A stretch of 40,629 nt of DNA from a virus: IMG/VR virus record IMGVR_UViG_3300028806_000020, positions 1 to 40,629 of that record; one strand, written 5' to 3'. How positions within the stretch are numbered: the first letter of the stretch is position 1; the number at the start of each line of letters is the position of its first letter. Both the position numbers and the translations under genes were made by a program. This document shows positions 10,005 to 16,418 of the stretch, one piece after another. The notes beneath the pieces were generated by a model. That model was not told where the DNA came from, did not search any database, and saw nothing but the letters and a program-made list of their open reading frames with translations.

Positions 10005-10330
10005 ATCCAAACAGCAATAATCAAAACATGTTTGCCCAACTTATTCAGAAGTGGCAAATCCCAAACGGCCTAATTACCCCGCTTATGTTATGTGCAACAC
10101 AGAAAGTTGCAATTGGGGATTTATATTACAGTAATGGCTCAGTTTTTATTCGCCTGCCCATTGGTACTGCCAATCAAGTTTTAACGGTTGTTAATGGACT
10201 ACCTATTTGGAAAACACCAACGCCAGGATTTAGCGGAACGATTACAACGGCCAAACTAACTTCATTGGGTGCAAATGGGTCAATGACTTTTGTAGATGGA
10301 GTTTTGACCAGCGAAGTAGCAGCTACTTGA
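10001..10330 (+). CDS. Small beta-rich phage structural protein
   Basis: 109 residues. The middle and C-terminus (GTITTAKLTSLGANGSMTF) resemble the repeated strand pattern of phage fibre or decoration domains. The start overlaps the previous stop (ATGA) and the stop overlaps the next TTG start (TTGA). A role in the tail or as a fibre-tip accessory is inferred from the pattern only. Confidence 0.6.
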   Translation: MNPNSNNQNMFAQLIQKWQIPNGLITPLMLCATQKVAIGDLYYSNGSVFIRLPIGTANQVLTVVNGLPIWKTPTPGFSGTITTAKLTSLGANGSMTFVDGVLTSEVAAT

Positions 10331-11382
10331 CGAGCTTTAGCATTTCTGATTTAATAAACACAATGAACGAAATCCTCTCACAACAAGATCCAAGGTGGGC
10401 AAATTTGCCACTTGGGACAGTTTCTCCAACAGCACCCGCAGGTACAAACCCTTATCTTATTTGGTCAAAAGGTTGTTTTGTCACAGAACTTGCACAAGCT
10501 CTCAGTCTTACTCCTGATGTCGTTAATCAAAAACTCATTGCAGTAAATGGCTATGCCGATGACGGTACGGGTCGGCTCTCTGAGGTAATTTGGGCAAAAG
10601 TAGCAGAGGCATTTCCAGGATACACAGCAACCCTCATCAGTCCTTATGATAATCAGGCAGTTCTCAATAATTTAGCTGAAGGGAACAAAGTTCTAGTTGA
10701 AGTTTCAGCAGCTCCCATCGGCGGAACAGGCTTACATTGCGTCCAATATATCGGTAATGAACAATGTACTAACTGTTGGCCTAACCCGGCAACGACAGTG
10801 CCTACTAGCTTTTTCCCTGGAGTACAATCTTACGTTGTAATAACTGTACCGTCTGTGGAAACCACTTCCCCATCGTCTGAAGTAGGAGAGGGGACAGCTC
10901 AAACCGAAACGCCTGCTAGTCCTGTAGAAAATGCTGCATCTGAAACACCAGTACCAGGAGAAAATACAGCAACGCTTCCGGCGGGTTGGCCTGCAACATA
11001 TCAGGGATTGGATATGACAAACCTTCAATCAGTTGAAACAGCGATTGATACATGGAAGTCTGTTGCAAATGGTGAGTATGTTTCTGCAACACAGTATGGT
11101 CAATTAGTGGATCAGATAACTGGCGCGTTGGGTATTGACTCATCAACTGATATTCAGACAATTGTTCAGAAAGTACAGACTCTTAAGGCTGGATTTGATA
11201 AGCAAGTGACTGATTCGTTAGTGCCAGCACCGGCAAATGTAGAGGGTACAGGGACACCTGTAGGAACTACCGTACCAACACCAACACTCAAGACGCTTCC
11301 TGCATCTCAAAAGCAGACACTCCTTAATCACATAGAGGCGTTTGCATTGGGTGTAAAACAAGAACTTGGCATCACTGGTTAA
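10327..11382 (+). CDS. C39-like cysteine peptidase, candidate endolysin or tail lysin
   Basis: 351 residues from a TTG start that overlaps the previous stop; an ATG start at 10363 (MNEILSQQDPRW) is the alternative. The N-terminal 165 residues match the C39-like peptidase layout: QQDPRWANLPLG, then SKGCFVTELAQAL with Cys50, then GTGLHCVQYIG with His137, then NCWPNP where family members often have Asp. The C-terminal half is a Pro/Thr/Glu linker and a helical region of unknown role. There is no signal peptide. It most likely cleaves peptide bonds in the host wall. It converges on the minus-strand FtsL-like gene with an 11-bp overlap. Confidence 0.65.
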   Translation: MTSFSISDLINTMNEILSQQDPRWANLPLGTVSPTAPAGTNPYLIWSKGCFVTELAQALSLTPDVVNQKLIAVNGYADDGTGRLSEVIWAKVAEAFPGYTATLISPYDNQAVLNNLAEGNKVLVEVSAAPIGGTGLHCVQYIGNEQCTNCWPNPATTVPTSFFPGVQSYVVITVPSVETTSPSSEVGEGTAQTETPASPVENAASETPVPGENTATLPAGWPATYQGLDMTNLQSVETAIDTWKSVANGEYVSATQYGQLVDQITGALGIDSSTDIQTIVQKVQTLKAGFDKQVTDSLVPAPANVEGTGTPVGTTVPTPTLKTLPASQKQTLLNHIEAFALGVKQELGITG

Positions 11383-11620
11383 AGTCCAAATCGTGAACTG
11401 GTACAAATCCTTCACTAGCCGCAATTGAAGCAATCCTCGTATACGATTCAAGCTCTAGTAGTCTATCCTGTAGTTGCATATTCTTCATTTGTTCATTTGT
11501 TATCTGATTTTCTAAGTTTTCATACGCTGGAGTAATAACGTAAAGTTGAGAATCCACATCCAGTTGTATAATCTTGAGGATAATAAGAAGTGCTAGTAGT
11601 ATCGCTATTGTTATTTTCAT
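11372..11620 (-). CDS. FtsL/DivIC-like bitopic membrane protein
   Basis: 82 residues. One N-terminal membrane helix (MKITIAILLALLIILKIIQL), then a coiled coil (about 30-62), then SYTRIASIAASEGFVPV. The order short cytoplasmic end, helix, coiled coil, R-I-x-x-I-A followed by a short Gly-hydrophobic-Pro stretch is typical of FtsL and DivIC divisome proteins. A spanin-like lysis protein is the alternative, but the C-terminal motif fits FtsL better. The ATG overlaps the stop of the HNH gene (TAATG), so it depends on that gene's transcript. It may affect host septation or wall synthesis; that is inference. Confidence 0.5.
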   Translation of the reverse strand: MKITIAILLALLIILKIIQLDVDSQLYVITPAYENLENQITNEQMKNMQLQDRLLELESYTRIASIAASEGFVPVHDLDFNQ

Positions 11621-11958
11621 TACAGTCGAAACCAGTCACTCGGACGCATCCGTAAGAAAACAAACCGCCGTATTTCTAAATATCGTTTTGTCAGTTCTTT
11701 CCTATTAAGTGGAATTTTTTGAAACTTCCAGAGTCTATGATGTGCCCACCAATGATGCCACCAACAGAGGGGTCGCACATCATTTATCTCCTGCTCTTCC
11801 CCAACGAACTCGTAGCTTAGGTGGTGTACGTTGAGTCGTTTTATTTTACACCCGATGACGGTACAAGCCCTTCCATATCTCTCAAAGGCCTTTCTCCTCA
11901 TGTCCTGCCAATGAGATGAGTCAAGATATTCCTTATACCATCTCTGTCCTTCCGTCAT
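11620..11958 (-). CDS. HNH endonuclease
   Basis: 112 residues, the normal size for a free-standing phage HNH nuclease. It opens with YKEYLDSSHWQDMRRKAFERYGRACTV, typical of the family, and carries LNVHHLSYEF (the His-His pair of the HNH core), followed by NDVRPLCWWHHWWAHHR for the metal-binding C-terminal part. The usual second Cys of the first zinc knuckle is altered (ACTVIGC). It likely nicks or cuts DNA, as a homing-type or packaging-associated nuclease. It is the first gene of a two-gene minus-strand operon. Confidence 0.8.
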   Translation of the reverse strand: MTEGQRWYKEYLDSSHWQDMRRKAFERYGRACTVIGCKIKRLNVHHLSYEFVGEEQEINDVRPLCWWHHWWAHHRLWKFQKIPLNRKELTKRYLEIRRFVFLRMRPSDWFRL

Positions 11959-11959
11959 A

Positions 11960-11988
11960 TTGTAATATTATAAGAGATTTGTTACTGT
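11960..11988 (+). promoter_or_regulatory. Divergent promoter pair between 11958 and 11995
   Basis: Plus strand: TTGTAA (11960-11965), 17 bp, TACTGT (11983-11988), ATG at 11995, seven bases on. Minus strand: a perfect TATAAT at 11972-11967, with the ATG at 11958 nine bases on and a weak -35. The two elements overlap, and both transcripts would be leaderless or nearly so. Confidence 0.45.
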
Positions 11989-11994
11989 TTATAT

Positions 11995-12882
11995 ATGAGT
12001 TACAAACTCTCAGATTTATTTCTTGGAGACTTCCCCGTAACGGAAAGGTTTGGCGCGTCCCCTGCAACGTATATCGCTCGTTATAATATCAGTGGTTTCC
12101 CTGGCGTTCGGTTTAAAATGCCTTCTCTTACTCCTATTCTTGCAGCAGCTAACGGCTACGTCCATGAGATCGGTTTTGAAGAGGCGGGAAAGGGAAAGTA
12201 TCTAGTTATAGTGCATGATGGTTTCCTGACTGTCTACGGGCATCTCAATGACATACAGGTACAAAAAGAGGAACGGGTGATTGCAGGGCAACTCATAGGA
12301 CATTCTAACCAATCAGGACTGGCAGAATATCCCTGTTTGTATTTTGGGATAGCACCGTCTGATAATGCAGGAAATAAAACGGAAGAAAATCAATACGGGG
12401 GATTTATTGATCCTTTTGGTAATGATATTGACTGGGATCTTAAGCACCTCAAGGAACCTATGACAAAAGCGGACATTACTGATGTTATGGAAATAACCGC
12501 TAAGGAATATACGGAGCTTCGGGCTCAAGCAACCAACTACAAAGTAATTCTCAATTTCCTGAAAAATAAGACAGAATTTGACGCGTTTCTCAAAGAAGAG
12601 GGACGACAGCCCGTTAATGTCGATACAATGCCTGAAAACGCACTAGGTGGTCAAGAGGTGGTATCCTACTTGAACACCATCTCTGAAGAGTTTGACCGAT
12701 TAGAAGATGAGATTGACGAGTTGAAAGGAACTGAGCCGCAAGAAGAAGAACATCCTCATAAAATAGACATGCTCTCTCAAGATCCAAGGGGACAAGAATC
12801 TCTTGCATACAAACCGAAATTGTTTGTAAAATTATGGCATGGACTTAAAAAGTGGATTTTCAACACTGGAGAAGATATTTGA
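11995..12882 (+). CDS. Catalytically degenerate LytM/M23-family protein
   Basis: 295 residues. Residues 20-120 follow the M23 fold: a segment aligning with HxGxDF, then LTPILAAANGYVHEIG, YLVIVHDGFLTVYGHLN, and RVIAGQLIGHSNQSG. The zinc ligands are lost: the first His and Asp are Phe35 and Arg39 (FPGVRF), and the HxH motif is Cys114-Leu-Tyr116 (CLYFGI). It is therefore probably not a peptidase but a binding or activating LytM domain, like EnvC/NlpD. The rest is coiled coil (165-250) and a basic tail. It is followed closely by a holin-like gene. The role in lysis or wall binding is inferred. Confidence 0.65.
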   Translation: MSYKLSDLFLGDFPVTERFGASPATYIARYNISGFPGVRFKMPSLTPILAAANGYVHEIGFEEAGKGKYLVIVHDGFLTVYGHLNDIQVQKEERVIAGQLIGHSNQSGLAEYPCLYFGIAPSDNAGNKTEENQYGGFIDPFGNDIDWDLKHLKEPMTKADITDVMEITAKEYTELRAQATNYKVILNFLKNKTEFDAFLKEEGRQPVNVDTMPENALGGQEVVSYLNTISEEFDRLEDEIDELKGTEPQEEEHPHKIDMLSQDPRGQESLAYKPKLFVKLWHGLKKWIFNTGEDI

Positions 12883-12898
12883 TATTCTTACAGCACTT

Positions 12899-13210
12899 AT
12901 GCCATCCATTGACTCAAAATTACTCGTATGTTTAGCAGGAATACTCCTAGGCTACCTTGAAACAATAGGCTATGCCGACCCAAAAGATCATGCACAAAAT
13001 CTTATTATGCTTGAGCAGTTATTAGGGACAGCAATAACAATGGTGACAATACTCTCTTATTTCATTCATGATGCCGTGACAGCAAAGAATCCAAAAGTAC
13101 AAACTCAACCAAGTGGGTTCGCACAGTTTATAAAAGGATTGGTCTTTAAACAATCTATTCAACCATCCTTACAGTCAGATCCTACGGTTCCTGAAAATAT
13201 TCCTCAATAA
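12899..13210 (+). CDS. Holin-like small membrane protein
   Basis: 103 residues from the ATG at 12899. An upstream in-frame ATG at 12839 would add 20 residues but overlaps the LytM gene by 44 bp. Two hydrophobic segments, about residues 7-27 (LLVCLAGILLGYLETIGY) and 41-61 (LLGTAITMVTILSYFIHD), are followed by a polar Gln/Pro-rich tail. Size, two helices and position after a LytM-like gene fit a class II-type holin. A weak TCAACA-17-TATTCT promoter sits at 12860-12888. Sequence similarity to a named holin family was not recognised. Confidence 0.5.
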   Translation: MPSIDSKLLVCLAGILLGYLETIGYADPKDHAQNLIMLEQLLGTAITMVTILSYFIHDAVTAKNPKVQTQPSGFAQFIKGLVFKQSIQPSLQSDPTVPENIPQ

Positions 13211-13297
13211 AGATGATTTCTTCTTCTTCACCTTCTTTTTCTCTGGTAAAAAATAAAACACGACAATAAATATTGCAATAATGTAATCATGTAACAT
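13175..13297 (-). CDS. Possible tiny membrane peptide
   Basis: 40 codons: a hydrophobic helix (residues 5-17, YIIAIFIVVFYFL) then a very basic tail (EKKKVKKKK). It overlaps the 3' end of the holin-like gene by 35 bp. The start lies inside the palindrome CATGTAACATG (13288-13298). The composition is that of a small membrane toxin or antiholin, but there is no clear SD, so it may be chance. Confidence 0.22.
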   Translation of the reverse strand: MLHDYIIAIFIVVFYFLPEKKKVKKKKSSLLRNIFRNRRI

Positions 13298-13334
13298 GGA
13301 CAGCCTTTCTTTAAAATTGTAGCAGTTTTGGGGG

Positions 13335-13377
13335 TTGACATGAGATAGTAAAAAGATTACATTTCATGTATAAACAT
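13335..13377 (+). promoter_or_regulatory. Sigma70-type promoter and operator-like palindromes before the RHH gene
   Basis: TTGACA (13335-13340), 17 bp, TACATT (13358-13363); the expected start is near 13370, eight bases before the ATG at 13378. An inverted repeat ATGT-ATAA-ACAT lies between the -10 and the ATG, and a related perfect palindrome CATGTAACATG lies at 13288-13298. Both could be operators for the small regulator that follows. Confidence 0.55.
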
Positions 13378-13533
13378 ATGACAAAAAAAGTAACTCTCAC
13401 GGTGCGTATCTCCAATGAATATAAAGAAAAACTCCGTCTTGTATCAAAAGTGATGGGAATCTCCATGTCTCATTTTATCGAGGGAATAATTGCGGGAATA
13501 TACATGCCGCCTAAAGATGAGGAGAAAGCATGA
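13378..13533 (+). CDS. Small ribbon-helix-helix-like regulator
   Basis: 51 residues. An N-terminal strand with alternating residues (MTKKVTLTVRISNEYKEKL) is followed by two helices (RLVSKVMGISMSHFIEGIIAGI), which is the Arc/MetJ ribbon-helix-helix pattern. There is no SD; the leader is only about eight bases. The TGA stop overlaps the ATG of the next gene. It probably binds the CATGT...ACATG-type palindromes around its own promoter and may control replication genes. Identification rests on pattern and length. Confidence 0.55.
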   Translation: MTKKVTLTVRISNEYKEKLRLVSKVMGISMSHFIEGIIAGIYMPPKDEEKA

Positions 13534-13781
13534 AGCTTTTCTTAGAAGCACTCTATGACGGGTTTAAACACGTTGACTCAATTAGTGATCCTGAACGATT
13601 AAAGGACTTACGCGGTCAGGATATTCAAATTGACACCGATGGTCTTTGGGTCTTTGAATTTGGGGAGCATAAAGAGTATTCTTTTGAGGTACAGCCGTTA
13701 CCGGAGGACGGACAATATCGAATAGTGTTGTATAAAAACGGGGTGGTATTAACCGAACCATTAAGAATGAAGGCGATATAA
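13530..13781 (+). CDS. Hypothetical protein, coupled to the RHH gene
   Basis: 83 residues, acidic, mostly beta-strand with one N-terminal helix (MKLFLEALYDGFKHVDSI). No Cys or catalytic pattern and no family recognised. It overlaps the regulator stop (ATGA), so the two are co-expressed. Its stop codon is the first base set of the DnaA-box-like site at 13779. Confidence 0.6.
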   Translation: MKLFLEALYDGFKHVDSISDPERLKDLRGQDIQIDTDGLWVFEFGEHKEYSFEVQPLPEDGQYRIVLYKNGVVLTEPLRMKAI

Positions 13782-13852
13782 TCCACAAGTTATTAACAAG
13801 GGGTGGATAACACTTCTCATTGAGATCCGTAAGTGGTTACAGGAAGTGTTAT
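13779..13852. other. Candidate replication origin with DnaA-box-like sites
   Basis: TAATCCACA (13779-13787) and, inverted, GTGGATAAC (13803-13811) each match the DnaA box TTATCCACA at 8 of 9 positions. They flank an AT-rich spacer. The second site overlaps a perfect 10-bp inverted repeat, ATAACACTTC (13807-13816) with GAAGTGTTAT (13843-13852). The stretch is gene-free and lies just upstream of a strong promoter and the DnaD-like replication gene. The origin role is inference. Confidence 0.4.
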
Positions 13853-13893
13853 AAATACTATAGGAAGCCTAGGCACGAAGTACTATAGACAGG

Positions 13894-13922
13894 TTGACAA
13901 AGAGGCTAAAAAGAGATATAAA
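13894..13922 (+). promoter_or_regulatory. Strong sigma70-type promoter for small RNA S1
   Basis: TTGACA (13894-13899), exactly 17 bp, TATAAA (13917-13922). Predicted start near 13929. It drives a non-coding stretch that ends in an intrinsic terminator 150 bp later. Confidence 0.7.
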
Positions 13923-13928
13923 TTAAAT

Positions 13929-14078
13929 ACGTTGGGCCGGAGAAAAAACCTAGCTCACACTCCTACGGCAAGAGGAGTATAAATCTTAAAACAATCCGAA
14001 ACTCGTTTTGTGTTGGTAAGGTAAAACTTGCCAAAGTATGTTTTAAGACATCCTTGCCAGCACTAAGCGAGTTTTTTT
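13929..14078 (+). ncRNA. Structured small RNA S1, about 148 nt, ending in an intrinsic terminator
   Basis: It contains a 5' hairpin ACTCCT/AGGAGT (about 13959-13978), then a long terminator-like structure: AACTCG (14000-14005) with CGAGTT (14068-14073), GTGTTGGTAAGG (14010-14021) with CCTTGCCAGCAC (14052-14063, two G-U pairs), and AAAAC (14023-14027) with GTTTT (14040-14044), followed by seven T. GCCGGAG upstream can also pair partly with CTCCTACGGC, giving an alternative fold. No ORF lies in it. It may be a replication-linked sRNA or an attenuator for the HNH gene at 14079. Confidence 0.6.
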
Positions 14079-14540
14079 ATGCAACAAACATTTAATCAAT
14101 ACAAAACAATATTTAATAAAACTGGTAAAAAAATCAGATTTTATAAAGATAATTGTATTTCATGTAAAAAAGAGCTTTGGAGAAAAATAGATAAAGTTGG
14201 TAAAAAATGTTTTAATTGCGCTGGAAAAAATAGAAAAGGAATTTTTGTAAAACGTAATTTTAATAAATGTGAAGTTGATATATGTAAAAATCTAACCGGA
14301 AATAATTCGTTATGTAAATATCATCGGAGACGAATAAAAAATTTAAAGAAAATACAAGCACGAAATGAAGTTCGAAAAGCTATCTTAAGAAGAGATTTGA
14401 AAAAGCTTTCCTGCGGTGAGTGTAATTCTTCTGATACGGTTGCCCATCATTCAAATTACGATAAACCCCTCGAAGTTGAATGGCTTTGTGTGCCTCATCA
14501 TAAAGAAGCGCATGGTGGTAAATGGTTAGCGATAGCATAA
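14079..14540 (+). CDS. HNH-like zinc-finger endonuclease
   Basis: 153 residues, very Lys-rich. Zinc knuckles: CISCKKELW...CFNCAG, then CEVDICKN...CKYHRRR. The C-terminus has a typical phage HNH core: LSCGECNSSDTVAHHSNYDKP...VEWLCVPHHKEAHGG. It resembles free-standing homing-type HNH nucleases often found in phage replication regions. The ATG follows directly on the T-tract of the S1 terminator with no SD, so it needs terminator read-through or another start signal. It is more AT-rich than its neighbours, which fits recent transfer. Confidence 0.7.
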   Translation: MQQTFNQYKTIFNKTGKKIRFYKDNCISCKKELWRKIDKVGKKCFNCAGKNRKGIFVKRNFNKCEVDICKNLTGNNSLCKYHRRRIKNLKKIQARNEVRKAILRRDLKKLSCGECNSSDTVAHHSNYDKPLEVEWLCVPHHKEAHGGKWLAIA

Positions 14541-14562
14541 CCACTTGGTAAGGGGATTTTTT

Positions 14563-15267
14563 ATGGCAAAAACAATGCAAATAGATAATAAGATTTATAA
14601 CGATGCGTGGTTTTTTTCATTGTCACCAGAAGCAAAGTGGTTGTTTGTTTTTCTTCTTACTAATGATACCTGCAATTTAATCGGATGTTACGAAATGCCT
14701 TTTCAAATAATTATTTCTTATACGGGACTTTCTACTAAAAAAATTGACCTATGTTTTAAGGAATTAAAAGACAAAATTATTTATAAAGACGGGTGGATTA
14801 TTATTAAAAATTTCTTAAAATACAGTTCTAACAACAATCCAAGTATAGAAATTGCTAAAAAGAAACAATTAGCCTCATTACCTGAAAAAATAAACACCCT
14901 GTATACAGGGTGGGTACAGGGTGTAAAAACTTTTTACACCTATAACGATAACGATATAGATAATGATAAAGATATTGATATAGATAAAGATAAAGATAAG
15001 AAAAGGGTTGTTAAGGGAAAAACATTAAATGATTTATCAGAAGAAGATATAGAACAAATAGCACAGGATTACAAAGTGCCAACTGCTTTTGTTCTCTCAA
15101 AAATTGATGACATGAAAAACTACTGTATGGCAAAAGGTAAAGTCTATAAAGATTATAAAGCGGCACTCCGCAACTGGGTAAAAAAAGACGCTATGGAAAG
15201 AAAGGAGGTAATCAATGGAAAATCAAAAATCACAGTTATCACGCCAGACCCAAATTGGAATACCTGA
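14563..15267 (+). CDS. DnaD-like phage replication protein (replisome organiser)
   Basis: 234 residues from ATG 14563 (MAKTMQIDNKIYND); an in-frame ATG at 14545 is less likely. The N-terminal 100 residues form the winged-helix-like domain of phage replication initiators (AWFFSLSPEAKWLFVFLLTN, GLSTKKIDLCFKELKD). A low-complexity Asp/Asn/Lys/Ile linker (about 130-148) follows, and the C-terminal helical part (EDIEQIAQDYKVP...DYKAALRNWVKKD) matches the DnaD-type tail that ends many such proteins. It likely loads the host helicase at the phage origin; the candidate origin is 0.7 kb upstream. Confidence 0.65.
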   Translation: MAKTMQIDNKIYNDAWFFSLSPEAKWLFVFLLTNDTCNLIGCYEMPFQIIISYTGLSTKKIDLCFKELKDKIIYKDGWIIIKNFLKYSSNNNPSIEIAKKKQLASLPEKINTLYTGWVQGVKTFYTYNDNDIDNDKDIDIDKDKDKKRVVKGKTLNDLSEEDIEQIAQDYKVPTAFVLSKIDDMKNYCMAKGKVYKDYKAALRNWVKKDAMERKEVINGKSKITVITPDPNWNT

Positions 15268-15583
15268 AAGGTGGCAAGAAAAATATTTGATTAAAAGAAT
15301 CGGTGAAGAGGATATAGAAATTACACTTGAAGAACGCAACGCAATACTACAGGTGTTAAATGAGGGACAAAAATTTATACAGGTCGGTAAATATACTTTA
15401 ATGCTTAACGGATTAAAAAGTATTGATCCAAAATGGGGAGCAAATAATATTCCTGATAAACCAATTCCAAGAACTATAACAACATATACTGAATCAAAAG
15501 ACCCAAGATATTCTGCTCTCGCAACTGATGTAGTTACAAATCAAGAAGAGATAGATGAATGGAATAAGTATTTTGGAGAGTAA
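15215..15583 (+). CDS. Hypothetical early protein
   Basis: 122 residues. A strong SD (AAGGAGG, five to six bases before the ATG) fixes this start even though it overlaps the replication gene by 53 bp. The protein is soluble with a mixed alpha/beta pattern (RIGEEDIEITLEERNAILQVLNEG; FIQVGKYTLMLNGLKSID) and an acidic C-terminus. The overlap implies a partner or modulator of the replication protein. No family recognised. Confidence 0.7.
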   Translation: MENQKSQLSRQTQIGIPERWQEKYLIKRIGEEDIEITLEERNAILQVLNEGQKFIQVGKYTLMLNGLKSIDPKWGANNIPDKPIPRTITTYTESKDPRYSALATDVVTNQEEIDEWNKYFGE

Positions 15584-15585
15584 AT

Positions 15586-15738
15586 ATGCAAAAAGAGATA
15601 GACCGAATTGACAATCGTTTACAGGAATTAAGAGTTGATTATGTGAACGCTTCCGAGAATAGAAAAAAGTTTATAGAAACGGTTGCAAAGCTCTTTAAAG
15701 ATAAGCGTGAACAGCTTGTAAGATTGAACGAGGGATAG
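15586..15738 (+). CDS. Small coiled-coil protein
   Basis: 50 residues, MQKEIDRIDNRLQELRVDY followed by a Lys/Glu-rich helix; probably one continuous coiled coil. It follows the previous stop by two bases and is followed by an intrinsic terminator, so it closes this transcription unit. Function unknown. Confidence 0.55.
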   Translation: MQKEIDRIDNRLQELRVDYVNASENRKKFIETVAKLFKDKREQLVRLNEG

Positions 15739-15746
15739 TCAAAAAA

Positions 15747-15780
15747 TAAAAGCCCTAATTCTCGTAGGGCTTTTATTTTC
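15747..15780. terminator. Bidirectional intrinsic terminator
   Basis: Perfect stem AAAAGCCCTA / TAGGGCTTTT with an eight-base loop and T-tracts on both strands. It ends the replication operon on the plus strand and the leftward small RNA S2 on the minus strand. Confidence 0.8.
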
Positions 15781-15861
15781 AATCCGTAAAAATTTTTACT
15801 AAACACAGAGATTTACAATTTCGCACTCAAAATGGCACTTCAGCCGAGCCGTCTGTATTTG
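15747..15861 (-). ncRNA. Leftward small RNA S2, about 110 nt
   Basis: On the minus strand TTGCAT (15894-15889), 16 bp, TATACT (15872-15867) predicts a start near 15860; the strong terminator at 15780-15747 ends it with TTTTATTTTTT. Within it lie a 14-bp palindrome GTAAAAATTTTTAC (15786-15799) and a GGC/GCC hairpin. A 10-bp inverted repeat, TTACAATTTC (15813-15822) with GAAATTGTAA (15878-15887), spans the promoter and may be an operator. No ORF is present. The S2 promoter is back to back with the early promoter at 15920, so this is a candidate control region. Confidence 0.5.
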
Positions 15862-15919
15862 CCGATAGTATAGCAAAGAAATTGTAATATGCAAGTAAGG
15901 CTTGATCTAAAACTGCTAC

Positions 15920-15949
15920 TTGACAACAACGACAACAACATGATATTAT
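15920..15949 (+). promoter_or_regulatory. Early operon promoter, leaderless geometry
   Basis: TTGACA (15920-15925), 18 bp, TATTAT (15944-15949). The ATG at 15948 overlaps the -10 and cannot be used from this transcript; the next in-frame ATG at 15957 coincides with the expected start point. Confidence 0.6.
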
Positions 15950-15956
15950 GAAAAAG

Positions 15957-16100
15957 ATGAAAGACGGAAATAACAAACGAGAAGTAAAATGTTTACGATG
16001 TAAATATTACTGGACGACAGAGCTTGCCCGTCCAAAGAAATGCCCGATGTGTTCGAGTTACAAATGGGATGAGCCAAAGGAGAAAAATGGTACAGAATAA
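15957..16100 (+). CDS. Small zinc-ribbon protein
   Basis: 47 residues with two CxxC knuckles, CLRC and CPMC, 16 residues apart, within a Lys-rich body; a rubredoxin-type or zinc-ribbon fold. First gene of the early operon. The start was chosen at 15957 rather than 15948 because the latter lies in the promoter. It likely binds nucleic acid or a protein partner; exact function unknown. Confidence 0.6.
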   Translation: MKDGNNKREVKCLRCKYYWTTELARPKKCPMCSSYKWDEPKEKNGTE

Positions 16101-16224
16101 CTGGACAATCGACAAGTTAAAAGAAGCACTTGTGTTATCCAAGAAAGGTAGACGCATCCAAGCGGAGGAAAATATCACAGAGGTTATAAAGTTTTTAGAG
16201 AAGATATACAGGGAAGAGGCTTAA
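16087..16224 (+). CDS. Small helical early protein
   Basis: 45 residues from ATG 16087, with SD AAGGAG five bases upstream; a longer frame from 16024 lies within the zinc-ribbon gene and has no SD. Two helices (TIDKLKEALVLSKKG; ENITEVIKFLEKIY). It overlaps the previous gene by 14 bp. No family recognised. Confidence 0.55.
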   Translation: MVQNNWTIDKLKEALVLSKKGRRIQAEENITEVIKFLEKIYREEA

Positions 16225-16225
16225 T

Positions 16226-16417
16226 ATGAACGCAAAAACATTACGATTAATTTCAGACACACTCAATCAACTAGAGCTTACTCAGGATACCAGACGGGTA
16301 ATTGAATTTATGGCAGAGGCAGTATTTCAACAGGGATACATGGAACATGCAGAGGAAACAGGAAGGGCGCTCAAGGTTTTAGAGGAGAAAGCGGTAAAAA
16401 TAATCAAAGGAGAATAA
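16226..16417 (+). CDS. Small all-helical early protein
   Basis: 63 residues, three helices and no Cys (TLRLISDTLNQLELTQDTRR and onward). It begins one base after the previous stop with a weak GAGG upstream. It sits just before the ERF recombinase and may be a partner of it. Function not recognised. Confidence 0.6.
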   Translation: MNAKTLRLISDTLNQLELTQDTRRVIEFMAEAVFQQGYMEHAEETGRALKVLEEKAVKIIKGE

Positions 16418-16418
16418 T

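Noticed and set aside
14079-14540. Group I intron carrying the HNH gene
   Set aside because: The upstream structure ends in a T-tract terminator, and no split host gene or intron core (P, Q, R, S elements) could be recognised.
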